Source of the DNA: JBFMAI01 sp040755725
GTDB lineage: Bacteria; Planctomycetota; Phycisphaerae; UBA1845; Fen-1342
Length of the DNA stretch: 64,000 nt
Assembly (NCBI GenBank): GCA_040755725.1
Contig: JBFMAI010000008.1
Coordinates: forward strand, 102,919 to 166,918
Direction: 5' to 3'
A model generated the notes under the pieces. It saw only the letters and a list, made by a program, of their open reading frames with translations. It was not told the DNA's origin and did no database searches. The translations under genes were made by a program, and so were the position numbers. Below, in pieces: positions 8,956 through 18,023 of this stretch (position 1 is its first letter; every line of letters begins with the position of its first letter).

Positions 8956-9087
8956 GGGAGCGGCGGCGGCCCCGCTTTATGGGACGCTCGGGCGCCCGGG
9001 GCGCCGCGTTATAGAAATCTATTGCTCGGCAGCGTGCCTGCGTCCGACGTTTGTATCAGGCCTTCGTCGGTCCGCCGGAGCACGTCC

Positions 9088-9936
9088 ATGAGCCTGTCTT
9101 TCGAGCAGATTCACCCAGTCATCGTCACCGCGCCGACCGCTCGCAACGGCATCACGTTGCTCCAGCGGCTGCTGAACTCGAGCCGGCAGATCATCGTCTA
9201 CGGCGAGAACAAGCACTTCTGCGAGCTGATGACCACGGCGGTGTTCTGCGCGAACCACGCCCATGTGGCCGCGCATGACCAGATTGAGCGCACGCGCCAG
9301 CGCTTTCTCAGTGAAACGACGGAGTTCTGGTCGAGCAGCTTGTGGCCCGACACCCTCATGTACTTGCAGCAGGCCGTGAAAACCTTCCGCACGTTCGTCC
9401 ATTTCTACCAGGGCTGCTCGGAGCAGTACGGCTTTCGGCGTTGGGGCATCAAGCACCCCTTCAGCAACATAAAGGTCTTCGACCAGTTCTATGAGCTCCT
9501 GCCGACGGCCCGCTACATCTACATCTACCGCAACCTGTTCGACGTGGCCCGCTCCTCCAAGGCCCGCAAGTTCGCCAAGACGCCACAGGACTTCGCCGCC
9601 CTGGCCACGGCCTGGTCGGACAGCGTGCGCGTCCTGCGCCGCAGCCGGGCCGACAATCTGCTGGTCATCAAGTATGAAGAGCTGCTCAGCCAGCCGGCGG
9701 ACTGGATCGCGCGGATTGAGCAGTTCACTGGGATCCAGGGGATCAAGCCGGAGGTGATGAATAAGAAGTTCAACACGTTCCGCGGGGAAACGAAGAACGG
9801 CCATTCGCCGACGGAGTACATCGAGCCCGCGGCACTCACCGACCAGGAACGCGGGAACCTGTGCCAATACGCGGCCGAGATGCTGGCCGCGGAGAACTAC
9901 ACCGACAACACCGCCCTTGAGCCGGCGTTGGTGTAA
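9088..9936 (+). CDS. Sulfotransferase family protein
   Basis: 282 residues. The N-terminal TAPTARNGITLLQRLL matches the PAPS 5'-phosphosulfate loop of sulfotransferases, although the usual RSGT is replaced by RNGI. YIYIYRNLFDVARSS matches the 3'-phosphate-binding element, and the C-terminal LLVIKYEELLSQPADWIARIEQF is also typical. It probably transfers sulfate from PAPS to a carbohydrate or other acceptor, which is unknown. The ATG at 9088 has CGGAG spaced 7 bases; an in-frame ATG at 9022 would add 22 non-conserved residues. Confidence 0.82.
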   Translation: MSLSFEQIHPVIVTAPTARNGITLLQRLLNSSRQIIVYGENKHFCELMTTAVFCANHAHVAAHDQIERTRQRFLSETTEFWSSSLWPDTLMYLQQAVKTFRTFVHFYQGCSEQYGFRRWGIKHPFSNIKVFDQFYELLPTARYIYIYRNLFDVARSSKARKFAKTPQDFAALATAWSDSVRVLRRSRADNLLVIKYEELLSQPADWIARIEQFTGIQGIKPEVMNKKFNTFRGETKNGHSPTEYIEPAALTDQERGNLCQYAAEMLAAENYTDNTALEPALV

Positions 9937-9972
9937 CGCGGGACAGAATCAACGGCGCGCAGGCGCGGCGTT

Positions 9973-12417
9973 TCACACGTCCAGGTTCTTCACATGGATC
10001 GCGTTGCGCTCGATGAAATCCTTGCGCCGCTCGACATTCTCCCCCATCAGAATGCTGAAGATGCGGTCGGCCTCGGCGGCGTCGATGTCGGCCTGCTCCG
10101 GGTCGTCGCTCTCCCCCACGATCACCTTGCGTAAGACCCGTCGGGCCGGGTCCATCGTGGTCTCCCAGAGCTCCTCCTTGTTCATCTCGCCCAGGCCCTT
10201 GAAACGCTTGATCTCCCAGCCGCGGCCGCCAATGGCCCGGATGCCCTCGGGCAACTCGCTCAGGTTCTCCAGCTCGCGGACCTCGCCGCCCGTGGTGCGC
10301 AGCACGAACACGGCGGGGCTCAGCTCGCCCGTCACCAGTTCCTCCCGCCGCAGGAACAGGTCGCCGACTTCGCAGCCGAACTCCGGCAGCCGGGCAAGGC
10401 AGCGCTGAAGCTGCTGGGCCTCGCCCAATTCCTGGCGTACCAGGGTCACCCCGCGCGCCGCCGCCTCGGCCCGCACGCGTTCCAACTCTCCGGCGTCGAA
10501 GCAGTAATGCTCCTCGGTGGGGCCGACCGCGCGAAAGAGGGGCAGCCGGCCGTCGGGCGTGCGGCGCTCGACGAAGGGCCGCAGCAACACGCCGCGCCGG
10601 GCGAGAATGCGCCCCTGCCGGCTGATGTCATCGACCAGCCGTTGCAACTCGCGGAGCTCGCCGCCGCGTAAGGTGCGCGGGTTGGCGGCGGGGCGGCGGA
10701 GGTCCAGCTCGCTGTGCTCCAGGCCGAGCTTGGTCAGGTGCTCGTGCAGGGCCCGCTCATCCGTCAGGTAGTGCCGCGTCTTGCCCTTGCTGGCCAGAAA
10801 GAGCGGCGGCTGGGCAATGTAGATCACGCCCTGGTCGATCAAGGGCCGCAGGTGGCGGAACAGGAAGGTCAGCAGCAACGTCCGAATGTGCGAGCCGTCC
10901 ACGTCGGCATCGGTCATCAGCACGATGCGCCCGTACCGCAGCTTGGACAGGTCGAACTCCTCCTCGCCGATGCCCGTGCCGATGGCCTTGATGATCTCGA
11001 GGATTTCCTCGTGACTGAGCACCTTGTGCAACCGGGCCTTCTCGACGTTGAGGATCTTGCCGCGGATCGGCAGGATCGCCTGCGTCTTGGCGTCGCGGTA
11101 ACCCTTGGCGGAGCCGGCGGCCGAATCGCCCTCCACGATGAACAGCTCGGTTTCCTCGACCTTGCGACTCGAGCAGTCCACCAGCTTGCGCGACAGGCCG
11201 CTGCCGGCGATGGCGCTCTTGCGGGCCGTCTCGCGGGCCTTGCGGGCCGCTTCCCGGGCCAGGGCCGCCTGGACGGCCTTGCCGACGATGCGTTTGGCCT
11301 CGGCCGGGTGCTCCTCCAGGTAGTTGCCGAGCATCTCGTTGACGGTGGTCTCGACGAACGTCCCGACCTCGCTGTTGCCGAGCTTGGTCTTGGTCTGCCC
11401 CTCGAACTGCGGCTCGGGCACCATCACTGAGACGATCGCCGTCAGGCCCTCGCGCACGTCGTCGCCGGCCGGGGTGGGGTCGTTCGCTTTGAGCAGGTTG
11501 TTCTTGCGGGCATAGGCGTTGACGGTGCGGGTGAGCGCGGTGCGGAAGCCGGACAGGTGCGTGCCCCCCTCGACCGTGTTGATGTTGTTGACGAAGGACA
11601 GCGTGCTCTCGCTGTACTGGTCGGTGTACTGGAGCGCCACCTCCGCGATCAGCCGCTGCGTCGGGTCCTCCTGCCGGAAGTACACCGGGGGAGTATGCAG
11701 CGGCGCGCGCCCCTCGTTGAGGTGCTCCACGAACTCCCGCAAGCCGTGGTCGAAGCGGAACGTCTCTGCCCGCCCATCGCGCTCATCGTAGATCTCGATC
11801 GTCAGCCCGGAGTTCAGATAGGCCAGCTCGCGCAGCCGGCGCGAGAGCGCATCGTAACTGAACTCCAACTCGCGGAAGATCTCGGCGTCGGGCTTGAAGT
11901 GGATGAGCGTCCCCGTCTTGTCGGCGGGGCCGGCGGCCTCCAGCGGGGAGACGGTCTTGCCGCGCTGAAACGATATGGTCCACACGCGGCCGTCGCGCTG
12001 CGTGCGGGCCCGCAGCCATTCCGACAGGGCGTTGACCACGCTGACGCCGACGCCGTGCAACCCCCCCGACACCTTGTACGAGTCGCGGTCGAACTTGGCC
12101 CCGGCCCCCAGCCGTGTCAGGCACAGCTCGATGGCCGACATGCCGTATTCTTCCTTGATCCCCACCGGGAACCCGCGACCGTCGTCCTCCACACTGATGC
12201 TGCCGTCGGCGTAGATGACGACGGCGATACGCTGGCAGGCGCCGGCCATCGCCTCGTCGATCGAATTGTCCACCACCTCGTATACCAGGTGATGCAGGCC
12301 CCGCAGCCCCGTGTCGCCGATGTACATGCTGGGACGCTTGCGCACGTGCTCGGTGCCCTCGAGCACCTGCACCTTGCTCTCGTCGTAGTTCGATGATGTG
12401 GAAGGCGCCACGGTCAC
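9973..12417 (-). CDS. gyrB: DNA gyrase subunit B
   Basis: 814 residues. The GHKL ATPase domain shows YEVVDNSIDEAMAG, DDGRGFPV, GLHGVGVSVVNALS and the transducer region QTKTKLGN. The TOPRIM part includes LFIVEGDSAAGSAK and MTDADVDGSHI. An insert of roughly 170 residues (after KGKTRHYLTDERAL) precedes the tail RFKGLGEMNKEELWETTMDP, as in the long GyrB of many Gram-negatives. The start is GTG, 3 bases after the stop of the DUF721 gene. It forms the last gene of a dnaN-DUF721-gyrB unit and is convergent with the sulfotransferase gene. Confidence 0.98.
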   Translation of the reverse strand: MTVAPSTSSNYDESKVQVLEGTEHVRKRPSMYIGDTGLRGLHHLVYEVVDNSIDEAMAGACQRIAVVIYADGSISVEDDGRGFPVGIKEEYGMSAIELCLTRLGAGAKFDRDSYKVSGGLHGVGVSVVNALSEWLRARTQRDGRVWTISFQRGKTVSPLEAAGPADKTGTLIHFKPDAEIFRELEFSYDALSRRLRELAYLNSGLTIEIYDERDGRAETFRFDHGLREFVEHLNEGRAPLHTPPVYFRQEDPTQRLIAEVALQYTDQYSESTLSFVNNINTVEGGTHLSGFRTALTRTVNAYARKNNLLKANDPTPAGDDVREGLTAIVSVMVPEPQFEGQTKTKLGNSEVGTFVETTVNEMLGNYLEEHPAEAKRIVGKAVQAALAREAARKARETARKSAIAGSGLSRKLVDCSSRKVEETELFIVEGDSAAGSAKGYRDAKTQAILPIRGKILNVEKARLHKVLSHEEILEIIKAIGTGIGEEEFDLSKLRYGRIVLMTDADVDGSHIRTLLLTFLFRHLRPLIDQGVIYIAQPPLFLASKGKTRHYLTDERALHEHLTKLGLEHSELDLRRPAANPRTLRGGELRELQRLVDDISRQGRILARRGVLLRPFVERRTPDGRLPLFRAVGPTEEHYCFDAGELERVRAEAAARGVTLVRQELGEAQQLQRCLARLPEFGCEVGDLFLRREELVTGELSPAVFVLRTTGGEVRELENLSELPEGIRAIGGRGWEIKRFKGLGEMNKEELWETTMDPARRVLRKVIVGESDDPEQADIDAAEADRIFSILMGENVERRKDFIERNAIHVKNLDV

Positions 12418-12420
12418 GCT

Positions 12421-12792
12421 TCACTCCACCGCAGGGGCCGCCGCCACCACGAACCGCAGCCGGCGCACGCCCCGCACCAGCGCCCGCAGCCGCCGCTCCA
12501 GGGCCGCCTGCTGGCGGCGCAACGCGAAGGCCAACTCAGCGTCCGCGACCGCCACCCGCAGCACGTCGCCGTACACCCGGTCCACCGCGGTGCGCTCCAG
12601 CCAGGCGGGCGCCGCGAGCCGCTGCCACGCGGCCACTCCGTCCGCGCGTCGCCGCCAGTCGCGCGCCGCGCGGGCCACCACCGCCGCCGCCGGACTGAGC
12701 GCCCGGTCGGCCCGCGGGGCGGCTTCGCCCAGGGTCCGCGGCGTCCAGCGCCGGCGTCCCGCGCGGAGCCGGTCATACTCGTTCGCGTCCAC
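12421..12792 (-). CDS. DUF721 (DciA-like) protein
   Basis: 123 residues. The central pattern VVARAARDWRRRADGVAAWQRLAAP, followed by VYGDVLRVAVADAELAFALRR and LERRLRAL, fits the DUF721/DciA KH-like fold. DciA proteins load the replicative helicase in bacteria without DnaC. The position between dnaN and gyrB, where many bacteria keep a DUF721 gene next to recF, supports the call. No recF is visible in this cluster. The stop codon is 3 bases from the gyrB GTG. Confidence 0.78.
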   Translation of the reverse strand: MDANEYDRLRAGRRRWTPRTLGEAAPRADRALSPAAAVVARAARDWRRRADGVAAWQRLAAPAWLERTAVDRVYGDVLRVAVADAELAFALRRQQAALERRLRALVRGVRRLRFVVAAAPAVE

Positions 12793-12821
12793 CGCCTATG
12801 CGACTCCTGCTCCGCTGTCCG

Positions 12822-13934
12822 TTAGAGCGACACCGGCATGACCACGTAGAGGAACTCATTCTTGTCCTCGCCGAACAAGACGCCCGGCCGGAAGCCGTCG
12901 TGCATTTCCAGCCGGACGGTCTCGTACGACAGGGCCTTCAGGGCATCGTTCACGAAGCCGGGGTTGAAGGCGATCTCGACCGGCTCGCCGTGGAACTCGA
13001 CCGGCAGCTCGACGCGGGCCTCGCCCTGCTCCACCGAGTGGGCCGTGATCACGAGCTGATCGCCGGCAAAGGACAGCTTCACGGCGCGGGCATCGTCGCT
13101 GGTGAGCAGGGCGGCGCGCTTGATCGCGCCGTGCAACTCGAGGCGGTCCAGCAGGGCCCACTTGTCGTTGTCCCGCGGAATCACGGCCTCGTACTTGGGG
13201 AAAGTGCCTTCGACCAGCACGCTGCACAGCGTCCGCATCCCGCTCCGCAGCAGGACCTGATTGGGGTGCATGCTGACTTCGACCGTCCAGTCCCCGTCGG
13301 TCCGCTCCCCGCCGAAGATGCGCTCAAACACGTTCATCGCCTTGGCCGGGACGATGGCCTCGAAATCGCCGGCCGAGGCCGCGGTGATGCCCCCGCCCGC
13401 GCGGGCCAGCCGACGACCGTCGGTGGCCACCAGGAACAAGCGCTTGCCGCGCTTCTCCCACAGCACGCCGTTGATGGCGTAACGACTGGTCTCGCGGGCG
13501 GCGGCGTACGCGGTCTGCGTGATCATCCGCCACAACTGGTTGCCCACCACGGAGAAATCCGGCTCATCCTCGAATTTGGGGACCTGCGGGAAATCGGCCG
13601 CGGACTGCACGAAGATCTTGAACTCGCTGGCCGCGCCGCGCACGACGCAGTGGCGGGCGTCGGCCTGCACGCTGATCTCCGCGTCGGGCATCTCGCGGAC
13701 AATGCTCAGCAGGCGCTCCGCGGACACGACGGTCTCCCCCGCCTCGTCCACGGTGAAACAGCTCACGCCGGCCCGCAGCCCCACTTCGCCGTCCGTCGCG
13801 GTCAGCTCGACGGACTCGCCCTCGGTGGCGATGCGTACGCAGCCCAGGATCGGCTTTGTCGTGCGACCGCCGGCCACGGCCGCCACGCCCACTAGTGCGT
13901 CCAAGAACTCCTGACGGGGTAGCCTCGTTTTCAT
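12822..13934 (-). CDS. dnaN: DNA polymerase III sliding clamp (beta subunit)
   Basis: About 370 residues, the usual clamp length, with three clamp repeats. Recognisable text includes MKTRLPRQEFLDAL, TTKPILGCVRIATEG, LLSIVREMPDAEI, YAINGVLWE, LVATDGRRLA, MHPNQVLLRSG, FPKYEAVIP and the C-terminal YVVMPVSL. Two starts are possible: ATG at 13943 (MASMKT), 3 bases after AAGGA, and ATG at 13934, which matches the family N-terminus. The gene is 29 bases upstream of the DUF721 gene and leads the replication unit. Confidence 0.96.
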   Translation of the reverse strand: MKTRLPRQEFLDALVGVAAVAGGRTTKPILGCVRIATEGESVELTATDGEVGLRAGVSCFTVDEAGETVVSAERLLSIVREMPDAEISVQADARHCVVRGAASEFKIFVQSAADFPQVPKFEDEPDFSVVGNQLWRMITQTAYAAARETSRYAINGVLWEKRGKRLFLVATDGRRLARAGGGITAASAGDFEAIVPAKAMNVFERIFGGERTDGDWTVEVSMHPNQVLLRSGMRTLCSVLVEGTFPKYEAVIPRDNDKWALLDRLELHGAIKRAALLTSDDARAVKLSFAGDQLVITAHSVEQGEARVELPVEFHGEPVEIAFNPGFVNDALKALSYETVRLEMHDGFRPGVLFGEDKNEFLYVVMPVSL

Positions 13935-13943
13935 GCTCGCCAT

Positions 13944-14616
13944 CCGTCCTTGCCCGGCCCCGGGGACCGCTCGTCCTCCAGCCGGTACGTGCCCTCTCCG
14001 CCGGCCCGCCGATCGGCCCCCGGTCGGTCCGCCAACCACCGTGACCGCGAACTTCGCGAAAACCGCGCAACCAAGACCACTCGGTCGGCGACAACCGCCG
14101 GACCGGACGAACCCAGTCCGCATATATTTACCCAAAGTCGGGGACATCCGCCAGTTCCCTCCAGTGGCTGATTTGCCAGCGTCGCCCCGGGGCGCCCGGG
14201 CCGATTCGTGGCCCTGGCGGCAGCGGGGGCTTACTGCCGGGGGGCGCCAGCGAGCCGATTTCGTCTGCGTCGCAGCGCCGCGAGCACGCGGCGCGGACCA
14301 TGCCCCGTCAGCGGAGCCTCATGCTTCGCGACCGATAACGCCAGGAGCGGAGCCGGCTTCAATCCGCCCATCTTATCACGCGCATTCACCCCAAATTGCC
14401 ACAGCGTTGCCACACGCTCCCGAACGTTTCCTAGACTACCCTTGGGCACCCGCTTGGGCCCCGGGAACGGCCTTTGTCCCCACGAACCGGCGTGCGGTTG
14501 AGCCGTCCCCTGAGTCCATGTTGGCGACCGGGCCGGGACGCCGTTATCGACCCCGGCGTCCGGTCCCTCGCGGGCTGCCTGCTTCATCGCCGCACGACTG
14601 GATCGGAGATCGAGCC
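13944..14616. other. 673-bp intergenic region between divergent dnaN and a small gene
   Basis: No gene is supported. There is one AT-rich island (CATATATTTACCC near 14120) that could carry the dnaN promoter, and a TTGCCACA pair near 14396-14416. By eye there is no DnaA box close to TTATCCACA on either strand, so I cannot call it an origin. Confidence 0.4.
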
Positions 14617-15045
14617 ATGGAGGACTGGAAAAGACGGTTTGCCGAACGGCTCAGCGAGGTGCAGTTGCGTTGGGCCGCTCAGTTTGACGAGGCCGTGGAC
14701 AACGCGGTCGTCCCCGTGTTCAACGAGATGACGGCGTTCCTGCGCGACAACGGGGTGCAGACGGCGATTCCGCTGCATGACAAGGGGCGGCGCTCGTTCA
14801 AGTTCGAGTTGGCCGAGGATGCGTACCTGCTGCTGATCTTTCGGGCCCGCGCGGTCGGCGAGTTCGAGCTGAGCCGCGAGGTCTTCGTCCTGGGCTGCGA
14901 GCCGCAGGTCCGCCGGAGCACCGAGCGGGTCTCCAGCCTGACGGAGAAGTGGGTCCGCAAGGAGTTCCAGTCGGCGCTGGACGCGTTCGTCGAGCAGCTT
15001 GACGAGGCGCCGGTGGCGGCGGAAGCGGAGGTCGCGGTCGTCTGA
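14617..15045 (+). CDS. Small conserved-looking protein of unknown function
   Basis: 142 residues, soluble, mixed alpha/beta, with an acidic C-terminus. Notable segments are VVPVFNEMTAFLRDNGVQ, RRSFKFELAEDAYLLLIF and LTEKWVRKEFQSALDAFV. The ATG at 14617 follows GGAG by about 9 bases. Upstream in-frame sequence is arginine/proline-rich non-coding text, so a longer version is unlikely. I do not recognise the family. Confidence 0.65.
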   Translation: MEDWKRRFAERLSEVQLRWAAQFDEAVDNAVVPVFNEMTAFLRDNGVQTAIPLHDKGRRSFKFELAEDAYLLLIFRARAVGEFELSREVFVLGCEPQVRRSTERVSSLTEKWVRKEFQSALDAFVEQLDEAPVAAEAEVAVV

Positions 15046-15272
15046 CGACCCTCGCGCTCTCGTGACGCGGAGCGCGAAGAGGCAACCGTCAAGCCGCGAA
15101 GGGCGCCAGGGGCACCGGCAGAGCGTGGCCGCAACGCACCGGGACTGCCGCGCCGTGGGGGAACGGCGCCGGCGCGCGGGGGCCTACGGGGGGAACGACG
15201 TCAGCAACGAGGGGAACACACATTGCGCCCGCCCATGGTGCGTACGGGGGCCCCACCCGCGTAAACGATCAA

Positions 15273-15357
15273 TGCGGCTGACTGGAGTCGAACCAGCACG
15301 GGCTTATCGCCCACAAGGACCTGAACCTTGCGCGTCTGCCAATTCCGCCACAGCCGC
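15273..15357 (-). tRNA. tRNA-Leu (anticodon CAG)
   Basis: The minus strand reads GCGGCTGTGGCGGAATTGG at the 5' end and CAGCCGC plus discriminator A at the 3' end, pairing as a 7-bp acceptor stem. The anticodon stem CAAGG/CCTTG encloses TTCAGGT, giving anticodon CAG. A long variable arm (GGGCGATAAGCCC) marks it as a class II tRNA, and the T-arm has GGTTCGACTCC. The length is 85 bases and CCA is not encoded. Confidence 0.95.
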
Positions 15358-15479
15358 AATGTAGGGGCCGCGCGACCGGGGGCATTGCCTTCCGACCGCA
15401 GCACTACCATCATACGACGAGGCCCCGGGGCGTCAAGCGTAAGGCCGAGCCGCCCGGGGCGGACAGGGCAGCGTCATCC

Positions 15480-16670
15480 ATGACCCAGAGCACGCACAGC
15501 GGGTTATTCCGCCTGCGACCCGATCGCAGCCGCCGCGTGGTGGTCACGGGGCAGGTCGGCGTCGACAAGAAGCCGTTCATCGAGCTGGTGGCCCAGCGGG
15601 CCGAGGCCCGCGGGCACTCCGTCCGCCGCTTCCACGTCGGCGACCTCATGTACGCCGAGGCCCGCGATATCCGGCCCGGCCGCATCCTCGACCTGCCGCT
15701 GGCGCGGCTGGCGGCGTTGCGGCGGTCGGTGTTTAAGGACATCCTGGCGGAGGTGGACCGGCACGACACGGTCATCGTCAACACGCACGCGTCGTTCCGT
15801 TGGAAGCACGGGCTGTTCCCTGCGTTCGATCACGACCAGATGCTGGCGCTCGACGCGGACATCTACATCACACTGGTTGACAACGTCGACGCCGTCCACG
15901 AGCGGCTGTCGCGCGAGCACGACGTGCCGCACTCGCTCAAGGACATCCTGGTGTGGCGCGAGGAGGAGATCCTGGCGACGGAGGTCCTGGCCAGCGCGGT
16001 GCGCGGGCACGGGTGCTTCTTCGTGTTCGCGCGCGGCAGCGGGGACCACGCGGCGGAATCGCTGTACCGGCTGATCTTCCGCCCGCAGACCAAGCGGGTT
16101 TATCCGTCGTTCCCGATGACGCACGTGATGGACATGCCGGCGACGCTGGCGCAGATCGACGCCTTTCGCGCGACACTGGCCGAGCATTTCATCACCTTCG
16201 ACCCGGGCGACATGGACGAAAAGCGGCTGCTGTCGCTCGCGGCGGCCGCCGCCGAGCGGGGGCAATCCACCTTCGCGGTGGCCGTCCACGGGCGGCCGGT
16301 GGAGTTCGACGTGGCGGAACTGACGCGGATCGCCCGCGACATCGACGCGCAGATTTACGCCCGCGACTTCAAGCTCATCGACCAGTCGGACATGATCGTG
16401 AGCTTCATCCCGGAACTGCCGGGCGGCAAGCCGGGCCTGTCGTCCGGCGTCGAGCGGGAGCTCCAGCACGCGTTCGAGGGCACCAAAGAGGTGTTCGTGA
16501 TCTGGCAGCCCAAGGTGGAGCCGTCGCCGTTCGTCACGGAGACCGCCACGCGCGTGTACGCGTCGGTGGAAGAGGCCCTGGCGGACTTCCAGGCCCGCGG
16601 CTACATCGCGAGCTACCAGAAGCCGCTGTTCGAAATCGTCGAGCCGCGCCCGGGCGGCCGCTTCGGTTGA
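15480..16670 (+). CDS. P-loop kinase-like protein with C-terminal deoxyribosyltransferase-like domain
   Basis: 396 residues in two parts. Residues about 18-200 look like an adenylate-kinase-type P-loop fold: VVVTGQVGVDKKPFI contains a GxxGxxK loop, and later strands include DTVIVNTHASFRW and DADIYITLVDNVDAV. Residues about 270-380 resemble nucleoside 2-deoxyribosyltransferase or TIR-like folds: IARDIDAQIYARDFKLIDQSD, VSFIPELPGGKPGLSSGVE, then ELQHAFEGTKEVFVIW. The combination suggests nucleotide binding or metabolism, but no reaction can be assigned. It starts about 120 bases downstream of the divergent tRNA-Leu. Confidence 0.65.
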   Translation: MTQSTHSGLFRLRPDRSRRVVVTGQVGVDKKPFIELVAQRAEARGHSVRRFHVGDLMYAEARDIRPGRILDLPLARLAALRRSVFKDILAEVDRHDTVIVNTHASFRWKHGLFPAFDHDQMLALDADIYITLVDNVDAVHERLSREHDVPHSLKDILVWREEEILATEVLASAVRGHGCFFVFARGSGDHAAESLYRLIFRPQTKRVYPSFPMTHVMDMPATLAQIDAFRATLAEHFITFDPGDMDEKRLLSLAAAAAERGQSTFAVAVHGRPVEFDVAELTRIARDIDAQIYARDFKLIDQSDMIVSFIPELPGGKPGLSSGVERELQHAFEGTKEVFVIWQPKVEPSPFVTETATRVYASVEEALADFQARGYIASYQKPLFEIVEPRPGGRFG

Positions 16671-16919
16671 ATGGTCGTGCGCAGTCCGGCGGTACTCCGG
16701 GAGGGCGATCCCGGCGCGCCGGGACCGGCGAGCCGCGGCCCGGCGGGCGCCTCGCCGTCCCGCGCCGCACATCCGCGCCTGGTGATTCAGTCGCGGGCAC
16801 CCCGCCGGGGGCGCGGCTTGACAGCGCGCGGGCGTGGCCCAAAGCTATGGGGGTGGAATTCGGCCTGCTGACCGGCGACGGATCGCCCCTCCGCGGACCT
16901 GTGGATCAAGGAGCAGCCA

Positions 16920-17939
16920 ATGGCAATTCGCGTGGGAATCAACGGCTTCGGTCGCATCGGGCGGCTCGTTGTCCGAGCCGGGATGAAGGACAAGGCCATT
17001 CAGTTCGTGGGGGTGAACGATCTCGTCCCGCCCGACAACCTCGCCTACCTCTTCAAGTTCGACACGGTCCACAAGCGCTACGACGGGTCCGTGAGCTGCA
17101 CCGAGTCGTCGCTGAAGATCGACGGCCAGGAGATCCGGTGCTTCTCGGAGAAAGACCCGGCGGCGCTGCCGTGGAAGGACCTGAAGGTCGACTACGTGGT
17201 CGAATCGACCGGGCTGTTCACCACGAAGGACGGGGCGGGGAAGCACCTGGCGGGCGGGGCGAAGCGCGTCGTCATCTCGGCGCCGGCCAAGGACAAGGAC
17301 ATCCCCACGTTCGTCCTGGGCGTTAACGAGGAGAAGTACAACCCCAAGACGGACATGATCCTGTCCAACGCCAGTTGCACGACGAACTGCCTGGCCCCGC
17401 TGGCCAAGATCGTTCACGATAACTTCGGAATTGAAGAGGGACTTATGACGACAGTCCACAGCCTCACGGCCACCCAGCCGTCCGTGGACGGGCCGTCGAA
17501 GAAGGACTTCCGTGGCGGTCGGGCCGCGAGCTGTAACATCATTCCGGCCAGCACCGGGGCGGCGAAAGCGGTTACGCTCTGCATCCCGGAGCTGAAGGGC
17601 AAGCTCACGGGGATGGCATTCCGCATCCCGACAGCGAATGTGTCGGCGGTGGACCTGACCGTTCGCACCGTCAAGGAGACGTCGCTCGAGAAGATCGGGG
17701 CCGCCGTCAGGGCCGCCGCCGAGGGCAAAATGAAGGGCATCATGGGCTACACGGACGAGGACGTGGTGAGCTCCGACTTCATAGGTTGCCCGTTGTCAAG
17801 CATTTACGACTCGAAGGCGTGCATCGAGCTGAACTCGCGGTTCTTCAAGCTCATCTCCTGGTACGACAACGAGTTCGGCTATTCGTGCCGGGTCGTCGAT
17901 CTGCTCAAGTTCATGGGCCGCAAGGACGGTTTGCTTTAG
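16920..17939 (+). CDS. gap: Glyceraldehyde-3-phosphate dehydrogenase
   Basis: 339 residues. The Rossmann motif GINGFGRIGRLVVRAG opens the protein. The catalytic-cysteine motif SNASCTTNCLAP, the phosphate-site text PASTGAAKAV and the C-terminal SWYDNEFGYSCRVVDL are all standard. It converts glyceraldehyde-3-phosphate to 1,3-bisphosphoglycerate. AAGGAG lies 6 bases before the ATG. It heads a cluster with pgk and rpe, separated from pgk by a strong hairpin. Confidence 0.98.
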   Translation: MAIRVGINGFGRIGRLVVRAGMKDKAIQFVGVNDLVPPDNLAYLFKFDTVHKRYDGSVSCTESSLKIDGQEIRCFSEKDPAALPWKDLKVDYVVESTGLFTTKDGAGKHLAGGAKRVVISAPAKDKDIPTFVLGVNEEKYNPKTDMILSNASCTTNCLAPLAKIVHDNFGIEEGLMTTVHSLTATQPSVDGPSKKDFRGGRAASCNIIPASTGAAKAVTLCIPELKGKLTGMAFRIPTANVSAVDLTVRTVKETSLEKIGAAVRAAAEGKMKGIMGYTDEDVVSSDFIGCPLSSIYDSKACIELNSRFFKLISWYDNEFGYSCRVVDLLKFMGRKDGLL

Positions 17940-17972
17940 TCTCCTGTTCCTCTAACATATTGGTCTTGTCCG

Positions 17973-18000
17973 CGCGGCCCGTCCCTTCGGATGGGCCGCG
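17973..18000 (+). promoter_or_regulatory. Strong hairpin between gap and pgk
   Basis: A 12-bp stem (17973-17984 with 17989-18000, one G-T pair) closes a 4-base loop CTTC. No T-run follows, so it is not a typical intrinsic terminator. It may stabilise the gap transcript 3' end or mark a processing site that sets different gap and pgk levels. Confidence 0.6.
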
Positions 18001-18023
18001 TCTTGAACCAGGCAGGTGAGGCG

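Noticed and set aside
16899..16907. TGTGGATCA near the gap start as a DnaA box
   Set aside because: A single one-mismatch site in a promoter region is expected by chance.
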